Source: Paraburkholderia sp. PGU19 (GTDB lineage Bacteria; Pseudomonadota; Gammaproteobacteria; Burkholderiales; Burkholderiaceae). From it: DNA of 64,000 nt. Below are positions 58,419 to 64,000 of the stretch, piece by piece. The DNA is taken from assembly GCF_013426915.1 (NCBI RefSeq), contig NZ_AP023183.1:620001-684000 (forward strand), written 5' to 3'. Below the pieces are notes generated by a model. It saw only the letters and a program-made list of their open reading frames with translations. It searched no databases and was not told where the DNA came from. A program made the position numbers and the translations under genes. The stretch's first letter is position 1. Each line of letters opens with the position of its first letter.

Positions 58419-59383
58419 GATGGGGTCTTCCTGCCTGGCCGCTTTTTCAGCGGCGCATCATTGTCTGATCTGTCAGCACTTACGGTGGCACCGTACCTCA
58501 TCTCGACAATCGTTTTGTGGAACTCCTGGGCGGCCGGTGTCAGCGGGCGCCCTCGACGCCTCAAGATTCCCACGCGCCGATTCACCACCGGTTCGACTAG
58601 CGGTACGCTCGTGAGGATGTGATGATTGCGTCCCGGCATGGCCATGGACGGCACGGCGGCGACTCCGAGCCCCGCCTCGACGAGACCGAGCATGGTTGTG
58701 ACATGGCGCGTCTCGCAGACGCTCGGTGCGCGCGGCGCCACGGCCGATAGCGCCTGATCGAGCAGCAGCCGGTTGCCGGAAGTCTTGTCCACCGAAACAT
58801 ACTCGTACTCGTAAAGCTCGTTCCACGTCACGCGCTTCCTGCGTGCGAGCGGGTGATCCCGGCGGCAAGCGGCGACAAAGCGCTCCTGCAGCAGCACCTT
58901 GAACTCGACGTCGGGTTCCTGGCTTCCCATAAAGCTCACGCCAAAGTCGGCCTCTCCGCTGATGACCGCGGCAAGGACTTCGTTGGCGCTAGAATCCAGA
59001 ATCTTGACCCTGATGCGCGGAAAGCGGCGATGATAGCTCGCGACGGCGCCTGGCAGGAAGTAGTAGGCCACCGAAGGTACGCACGCGATGGTCACATGAC
59101 CCAATCTGCTCGAAGAAACATCTCGTATCCCGAGCAACGCGACGTCGAGGTCGTCGAGCAGTTGTTCGGCACTCGGCGCGAAGACGCGACCGACGGTGGT
59201 GAGCGTGACGCTGCGCGTGGTGCGCTCGAAAAGACGCACGCCGAGCGCCTCTTCGAGCTTGTCGATCCGTCGGCTCAGGGCCGGTTGCGAAATGTTTACC
59301 GCCTCGGCGGCCTTGCGGAAGCTTCCCAGTTCCACCACTGCTCTAAATGCCTGCAAGTCGTTCAGGTCGAAGTTGACGCCCAC
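58415..59383 (-). CDS. LysR-family regulator of the tricarboxylate module
   Basis: A 322-residue LysR regulator. The helix-turn-helix reads FDLNDLQAFRAVVELGSFRK with ISQPALSRRIDKLEEALG. The effector domain starts VTIACVPSVAYYFLPGAV and contains GEADFGVSFMG. The end is basic. I choose the GTG at 59381-59383, because GGAGGAGGG lies just upstream and the earlier frame is not family-like. It is the first gene of a two-gene unit with dctA. The two ATTGAT-N11-ATCAAT elements before the lyase and transporter genes are reasonable binding sites, though none was seen directly upstream of this gene. Confidence 0.92.
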   Translation of the reverse strand: MGVNFDLNDLQAFRAVVELGSFRKAAEAVNISQPALSRRIDKLEEALGVRLFERTTRSVTLTTVGRVFAPSAEQLLDDLDVALLGIRDVSSSRLGHVTIACVPSVAYYFLPGAVASYHRRFPRIRVKILDSSANEVLAAVISGEADFGVSFMGSQEPDVEFKVLLQERFVAACRRDHPLARRKRVTWNELYEYEYVSVDKTSGNRLLLDQALSAVAPRAPSVCETRHVTTMLGLVEAGLGVAAVPSMAMPGRNHHILTSVPLVEPVVNRRVGILRRRGRPLTPAAQEFHKTIVEMRYGATVSADRSDNDAPLKKRPGRKTPS

Positions 59384-59478
59384 GTGCCCTCCTCCGCATT
59401 CTGGATGCCGTATTTTGCACGATCCTGTGCCGCGCGCCCTTCGAGGAGGTCCGAACTGCTGCGGCGCGTCCGGATGGT

Positions 59479-59830
59479 GCAGCACACAGCTACTTGCGTG
59501 AGCGCCGAACGCTCACTAAAGCAAAGTTGTGCCTATCGTGGTGCGTCGTGAAATTCCCCGCACAGGCTCACTGGTAAAGGATCCGGTGGCAATTTCCATT
59601 GCAAGTAAAGTTGTGTCTATCGAGGCCTGGCCCTGCAAGTAAAGTTGTGTCGCGATGCACACTTCGAAAGGATTTCGCAACAAAATAGACAGCAGAACGC
59701 TTGAGAAGCGATCACGACGTGCAAATCAGACGCCCCGCCTTCTTCCAACCGTGGGAGAAAGTCGCATGCGAAGGAAGGCCGCCCGGATAGACACAACTTT
59801 ACTTGCAATCTAGACACAACTTTACTTGCG
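59479..59830. repeat. Cluster of inverted repeats GCAAGTAAAGTTGTGTC
   Basis: GCAAGTAAAGTTGTGTC occurs forward at 59601 and 59635. Its complement is at 59787-59805 and 59812-59829. A degenerate back-to-back pair (CTACTTGCGTGAGCG and CGCTCACTAAAGCAAAGTTG) lies at 59488-59531. The outer intact pair bounds about 230 bases and the inner about 170, with no transposase between. This looks like nested ends of a small non-autonomous element. Confidence 0.65.
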
Positions 59831-60430
59831 TGAGCGGCCGAAATTTCAGGAAATACGGAAAACCAAACCATGCTATTAGGATAAGTCTTCCTAGATTAAT
59901 GGCACGATTTTACGCCAAAACTTTAGCCGTTCAATTCCGAAAATACGTCTTTTGGACTGCTATTCAAATTCTTTACGGCGGGCGGCTCGTCTCTCAAATT
60001 GACCGGCACAAGATGTCATGGCGCAGGGATCAACCATTGTCGAGTCCGGCACAGGCACACCAGATCGCGCCCGCACTTCTTTCTTCTCGGCAATCTGAAT
60101 ATCAACACGGCTCCGCACGAAACGCCGCATCCCGTGCAACCACGGATGAAGCTTTAGTGGCTGCAGGTGGCGCACAGCATTCAAGGCGTGACGTCAGTTA
60201 TCAACTAACTGACACTCTTTCATGGCGGGGACGGCTGAATCAACGCAGCATTCCGTTCATCGCACATGTCATAGTCAACGCGCTCGCACGGGAAGTCCAT
60301 CCGCAAAGCCGGACGCTCCAGCCTGGTCCGCCAGCCGCTCGGAACTCGCTCTGACAGGCACACGATTGAGCTGGGCAATCTGGTGTTGCGGCGTCTCTGG
60401 TTGCTCCCATAGCGTGGGATCGCCCCACAG
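59831..60430. other. Intergenic, no gene supported
   Basis: About 600 bases right of the repeat cluster. Leftward frames near 59960-60184 give a short arginine-rich peptide without family. I see no supported gene. Confidence 0.4.
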
Positions 60431-61012
60431 CTATCCGAATTCAAAACATCGAAATGCAAAGCTGATACGTGGGCCAGCAATCGCATCTGATTTGGGGATA
60501 CCGTGTTCGTGCGTCAGCTGCGACGCGTAACTCATCAAAAGACAGCTGCCCGGTTGAAGCTCAACGTTGATAGTTCGGCCGGGGCCAACTTTCGGACGAG
60601 TTGACATTCGCCGGGGCGCCCCCAACGACAAGATTGCAATGGGTTGCTTCGGCGTTAGCTGCATAGTCTTGTCCCCGTGCGGCGCTACGCTGTCGTTTCC
60701 GTCACGATAGAGGTCTAATCCGACTCGATTAAACGGTGCCCCGACCAAAGCACGGATAAAGTCAAACGCTTCACTTAGCGGCTCGGGCATCGCCTCCCGC
60801 GAATCAGGGAACGCCGCTAGAAGGCGAGGGACGGCCACCTCGCGGTCGTACATCATGCGCCGCTGAGTCGTCCAGTGCACGTTCTCAAGGGCCTGCGCGA
60901 ACCATCTCTGCGCAACGTGGGGCGAGAGGGCAGACGGAAGATAGCGGATCCCGCCTTCATCATCATTGATCAGTGAGAGGGGGGTGGCCCCGAACAATCC
61001 TTGTTGATGCAT
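60431..61012 (-). CDS. AlkB-like 2-oxoglutarate/Fe(II) dioxygenase
   Basis: A 193-residue protein of the AlkB family, probably removing alkyl lesions from DNA bases. The nucleotide-recognition part has RRMMYDREVAVPRLLAAFPD. The jelly-roll core carries the iron ligands in SVAPHGDKTMQLTPKQPIAI (His and Asp of H-x-D) and the second His in ASQLTHEHGIPK. The 2-oxoglutarate-binding arginines lie in GPRISFAFRCFEF. I start it at ATG 61010-61012 (MHQQGLFG), where GGGA is five bases upstream. It is leftward, downstream of the small gene at 61075, close to an SRAP gene. The three together look like a repair group. Confidence 0.9.
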   Translation of the reverse strand: MHQQGLFGATPLSLINDDEGGIRYLPSALSPHVAQRWFAQALENVHWTTQRRMMYDREVAVPRLLAAFPDSREAMPEPLSEAFDFIRALVGAPFNRVGLDLYRDGNDSVAPHGDKTMQLTPKQPIAILSLGAPRRMSTRPKVGPGRTINVELQPGSCLLMSYASQLTHEHGIPKSDAIAGPRISFAFRCFEFG

Positions 61013-61074
61013 GACTATCCCATTGCTTGTTGCGACGGTCCGGCGTGACCCCCGGTCGTGGTCAGGAGATACCG

Positions 61075-61398
61075 TCATCGCGATCCGCTTGCGCCATCGC
61101 TTCGCGTTTCCGCTCCGGTAGGCGCGTCTGGGATTTCTGAGCGCTGGATTCCGAGCCTTGACCGCTCCGTCTCCATTATCACGCGGAGCTTTTCAAGCGC
61201 GACCAGTTGCCCGCCGACATCCTCACGCCAGCAGCGTTCGACGACAACCCGATACGCTTCGATTTCGACAAAAACGTGCCGCATCCGCTCGATCTCCAAC
61301 ATCAACCGCCGCAGCGCGGGATCCTCGTGCTGTCGCCATAGACGGCGCAACTCCGCTGTCGTCGGCGTTTCGAAATCGGGGAAGCGCTTTTGAGGCAT
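61075..61398 (-). CDS. Hypothetical protein, 107 residues, upstream of the AlkB-like gene
   Basis: A charged helical protein beginning MPQKRFPDFETPTTAELRRL. It contains ALRRLMLEIERMRHVFVEIE and YRVVVERCWREDVGGQLVAL, suggesting a helical hairpin or coiled coil. A leftward TATAAT lies 13-20 bases upstream of the ATG, overlapped by a LexA-like box. It reads towards the AlkB-like gene, 60 bases away, so both may be induced together by DNA damage. No family recognised. Confidence 0.6.
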   Translation of the reverse strand: MPQKRFPDFETPTTAELRRLWRQHEDPALRRLMLEIERMRHVFVEIEAYRVVVERCWREDVGGQLVALEKLRVIMETERSRLGIQRSEIPDAPTGAETRSDGASGSR

Positions 61399-61412
61399 GC
61401 CGGAGAATTATA

Positions 61413-61428
61413 CTGTATACAAACACAT
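61413..61428. promoter_or_regulatory. LexA-like box over the promoter of the repair group
   Basis: CTGTATACAAACACAT matches the CTGT-N8-ACAG pattern of LexA boxes with one mismatch. It overlaps a leftward TATAAT at about 61408-61413. A rightward SRAP gene begins 100 bases away on the other side. Confidence 0.5.
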
Positions 61429-61531
61429 ATATCGTAAGATATCATAGTTTCACGGCTGCATAGTGGGCGCCCAGCCTGCATCACTGCGGTAAGCTGCGGG
61501 ATCGGAGAACAATGACCACCCGGGGCCCGCT

Positions 61532-62215
61532 ATGTGCACCAGTTACGAAGCCAATCCCAACGACGTCTGGGATGTATTCAGCCTGTTTCCGGTACCGAAC
61601 TTCGACTACAAGCGCGAAATCTACAAGGACTACTACGCGCCGATTTTCCGGCACGGCGACAACGAGTTCGAGACCGTGCCCGCATCATTTGGCATCGTGC
61701 CACGGCGCCATATCCCGCCGGGTGTGAAGGTATTCGACACGATGAATGCGCGCTCCGACTCAGTCGACCAGAAACGCAGTTTCAGCAGTGCATGGAAGAA
61801 TCTGCAACTGTGCCTGATTCCTTGCGTGACCTTCTTCGAACCCGATTATGAGACGGGGAAAGCCGTCCGATGGAGAATTGGCACGGCCAGCGGCGATCCA
61901 CTTGCGATCGCCGGGTTGTGGCGTCAATGGAAGGAGGCTGACGGCTCACTGTCACTCGCCTTCACGATGCTCACGGTCAATTCGGATGAGCATCCGTTGA
62001 TGAGGCGCTTCCACAAACCAGCGGACGAAAAGCGCTCAGTCGTGATCGTTCCGCCATCAGGTTACGCGGACTGGCTGTCGTGCCGTTCCGCCGACGAGGC
62101 GCGTTCTTTCCTGCAGCTCTACCCTGCCGAGGCCATGCACGCCGAACCGTATCCGCTGCCACCTCGCAAGGCGGTAGCAAAACAGCCGGAAGACGACCAG
62201 CCATCGTTGCTGTGA
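61532..62215 (+). CDS. SRAP-family (HMCES/YedK) abasic-site protein
   Basis: A 227-residue SRAP-domain protein. The catalytic cysteine is residue 2 (MCTSYEANP), which must be exposed by methionine removal. Other active-site parts are SFGIVPRRHIPPGV, DTMNARSDSV with the conserved asparagine-arginine, CVTFFEPD with the glutamate, and MLTVNSDEHPLMRRFHKP with the histidine. SRAP proteins form a thiazolidine link to abasic sites in single-stranded DNA and protect them. The start is fixed by the need for Cys2. It is divergent from the AlkB group, near a LexA-like box, in keeping with damage induction. Confidence 0.92.
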   Translation: MCTSYEANPNDVWDVFSLFPVPNFDYKREIYKDYYAPIFRHGDNEFETVPASFGIVPRRHIPPGVKVFDTMNARSDSVDQKRSFSSAWKNLQLCLIPCVTFFEPDYETGKAVRWRIGTASGDPLAIAGLWRQWKEADGSLSLAFTMLTVNSDEHPLMRRFHKPADEKRSVVIVPPSGYADWLSCRSADEARSFLQLYPAEAMHAEPYPLPPRKAVAKQPEDDQPSLL

Positions 62216-62230
62216 CGGGGATATGTGGCC

Positions 62231-62587
62231 ATGACGCACAAACCCGATGATCCGATGCGGGTCGACCTGCTCTGCCATCTGGTCATTGCCCAGCTGATTG
62301 CACGAGCGAGAACGGGCGACTGGCTCCGGACCGATCACTTCGTCGAATCGAAAAGGTTGTGGTCGCAGATTAATGGCGTTTCTCCTGACTCGATTGAGGG
62401 TGCGCGACTCGCCATCGTTTCGGCGCAGCTTGTAACGTTCATATGGGCAAGCGACCTGCTGCATGATGTGGACGCGCTCTCAGGGCTCTTCACCGACAAC
62501 TTTCGGCTTGATTTCGACTCCCCGATCGTGTCCGGCATATACGACTTGTGCATGGCCCGGCTGAAGACATGGCGATACGAGTCATAG
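62231..62587 (+). CDS. Hypothetical protein, 118 residues
   Basis: A mostly helical protein starting MTHKPDDPMRVDLLCHLVIA. It contains RLAIVSAQLVTFIWASDLLH and ends RLKTWRYES. It begins 15 bases after the SRAP stop, so it shares that transcript. No motif allows a functional call. GTG two codons earlier is an alternative start. Confidence 0.55.
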   Translation: MTHKPDDPMRVDLLCHLVIAQLIARARTGDWLRTDHFVESKRLWSQINGVSPDSIEGARLAIVSAQLVTFIWASDLLHDVDALSGLFTDNFRLDFDSPIVSGIYDLCMARLKTWRYES

Positions 62588-63308
62588 CCGGCATGCTTGC
62601 GGTCGGGCAGGTTTCGGCGACATTTGCGCGCCACCACAACGCACGCAGGTGGCCAGGCTACGACATACGTCACGGCCCGTTCTCGACTGAGCCGTACTTC
62701 GAATTAGCGGCGCTTTTCTGATCGCTGCGGCCGAGCGACCACTGGTTCAGGAAGTCGCCGTGCGCGCCGGTGTTTCAGGGCTAGGCTTTGTTCCCCCACC
62801 TCACTGTCGAGCAGAAGGTCTGCCCATGCCGCTGCAGGAGCTCAGTCCGGCGCTGCCTGGTTCGCACGAATGGTCCGATGCGGCGCTTGCCCGTCTGACC
62901 TACGACGCCAGCGATGACATCTCCTCAAGCAGCACAAAAGGCTCGGCGAAATGTCGGAATGCATTGCGCTGAAGCCGGCCCGCGTTTTCCTTCACGTCCC
63001 GCTTCATCTGCGTCATGCGCGTAGGCTTGTTCCGCCTGCGTCGGGATTCCACATTTTCAGTTCATCGGAGTAGTGGTGGAATCGCTGACGTTTAACTAGC
63101 AATACTAATTGATTTTATATTCGAGAAAAATGATTGACCAACATCTGGCGAAGCGGAGGCCTCATTGGGCGGGTACAAGCAATTTCACGTGAAACACCTT
63201 TCTTCGGCCGATTCGCACCCCCTCTGGCAGGTCCATTTTCTCCTGTCTAATCTGTTGCGTATTTATATAGTTATACTTATTATTTTCTTAAAATATCACT
63301 AACCGAGT
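62588..63308. other. Gap with an AT-rich patch
   Basis: There is no supported gene in about 720 bases. A frame near 62880-63060 gives coding-like LLKQHKRLGEMSECIALKPA without start, perhaps a remnant. The stretch 63100-63300 is much more AT-rich than the rest and could hold promoters or foreign DNA. Confidence 0.4.
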
Positions 63309-63758
63309 TCACGGAGAAAAACGCGCAAAGACATCAGCCAGCCATTTGGACCGCTCGCGCAAGGCGGCGAGCGCGTCTATTGCGCGGTTGCGTTGGACCG
63401 TAACGTACCGCACCAGTATCGATCGGTAATCTAGCGCATTGGCGCCGTCACCCTCGATGGCGGGACGAGGCTCATCCATCCAGTCGAGCATTTTTCTGAG
63501 GCTGAACACCGCCGTGCTCCCCTCGTATGCCTGATCATCCTGTCCATCAGTTGCGATCTTGTCGGCCAGGCTCGCGGGTACTCGACGGTTTCGGACAACG
63601 TCCAGTGCCCGGTTTCGCACCGCGACGTTCAGCGCGGCATTAACTTCGAGTTCGTGGTCCAGGTCGGCGATGAGCGGCGGTAGCTCGGTGCGCAGCCGCT
63701 CAAGGCTGGCATCGAACTCGAGCAGGAGGCCCAGGATTTCATCGGATTTCAAACGCAC
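63309..63758 (-). CDS. Hypothetical helical protein, 149 residues
   Basis: A leftward protein beginning MRLKSDEILGLLLEFDASLE and rich in leucine and charged residues. It contains ELPPLIADLDHELEVNAALN and RKMLDWMDEPRP, ending VTVQRNRAIDALAALRERSK and a short tail. It looks like an all-helical bundle. The GTG at 63756-63758 overlaps a GGAG; TTG two codons later, with GGAG five bases upstream, is an alternative start. No family recognised. It follows another leftward gene at the window edge. Confidence 0.6.
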   Translation of the reverse strand: MRLKSDEILGLLLEFDASLERLRTELPPLIADLDHELEVNAALNVAVRNRALDVVRNRRVPASLADKIATDGQDDQAYEGSTAVFSLRKMLDWMDEPRPAIEGDGANALDYRSILVRYVTVQRNRAIDALAALRERSKWLADVFARFSP

Positions 63759-63895
63759 TCCAACCGTCCGTCCCAGGGATGGCCATCGCTAGCGGCGATC
63801 CGGCAAACGCGCCCGCTGCCAGCAATGCATAGCGGCGCGTGATGTCTTGATCGCGGGGCATCGAAGCCCCCGCATTTGCTCCGCACGATCGTCGT

Positions 63896-64000
63896 CTAGT
63901 AGCCATCCAATGTCACATGCACGAGATACGGCAAATGTCGTTGGGTCAACGGGTTCGCGCGGAAAAGATCCTCCGTCAATTTTGGCCAGCCACGAGGCGC
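63896..64000 (-). CDS. C-terminal end of an unknown protein (runs off the right edge)
   Basis: The last 34 codons of a leftward gene are visible: APRGWPKLTEDLFRANPLTQ and then RHLPYLVHVTLDGY, ending TAG at 63896-63898. Composition is clearly coding, but the family cannot be judged from this part. It lies about 140 bases before the hypothetical gene at 63309. Confidence 0.55.
   Translation of the reverse strand, partial: APRGWPKLTEDLFRANPLTQRHLPYLVHVTLDGY

Overview
The window looks like an accessory stretch (chromid or megaplasmid) of a high-GC betaproteobacterium of the Burkholderiaceae, most like Paraburkholderia, Caballeronia or Burkholderia. This is judged from protein style (FlhG-like ATPase, PqiABC, TriC-like RND pump, repeated TetR and LysR genes, duplicated GroESL and Hsp20 genes) and high GC. 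No rRNA, tRNA, CRISPR array or replication origin was seen. No database search was possible, so family names rest on recognised motifs.

Layout. 0-3.3 kb: LysR fragment, an orphan FlhG/MinD-like ATPase and a decayed IS110 transposase. 3.7-15.4 kb: a leftward catabolic cluster bounded by two TetR genes. It encodes a two-subunit molybdenum transhydroxylase/resorcinol-hydroxylase-type enzyme, an OmpW porin, a frameshifted acyl-CoA synthetase, a fumarylacetoacetate-hydrolase-family enzyme and a VOC (extradiol-dioxygenase-like) protein. 15.5-26.7 kb: PqiABC lipid-transport genes, then a tripartite RND efflux operon divergent from a frameshifted TetR gene. 26.9-31 kb: an AI-2E-family membrane protein, small exported proteins and one probable decayed membrane gene.

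31-48.8 kb is a stress island. It holds an apparently decayed operon (small ORF, HPF-sigma fusion, small protein, groES, groEL, dnaK), an intact groES-groEL pair, three Hsp20 genes, a response regulator, a histidine kinase, an ndk copy and many small uncharacterised proteins. Three loci in it share a sigma32-like promoter followed by a conserved structured 5' leader whose last hairpin can cover the ribosome binding site, so they are candidate RNA thermometers. The gene mix recalls the low-oxygen-activated (lxa) locus of Burkholderia cenocepacia.

48.9-50.7 kb is a graveyard of gene fragments, including a KfrA-like piece. 50.7-59.4 kb is a tricarboxylate module: a divergent two-subunit ATP-citrate-lyase-like enzyme, an MFS tricarboxylate transporter, an aconitate-isomerase-like periplasmic protein, a DctA transporter and a LysR regulator. 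A conserved operator-like element precedes both the lyase and the transporter genes. 59.4-64 kb holds an inverted-repeat cluster, a DNA-repair group (AlkB-like, SRAP) with a LexA-like box, and hypothetical genes.

Several genes carry single-base deletions or in-frame TAG codons, concentrated at 31-38 kb. Very long genes elsewhere are intact, which favours real decay over poor sequence, but the homopolymer nature of some deletions means sequencing error is not excluded.
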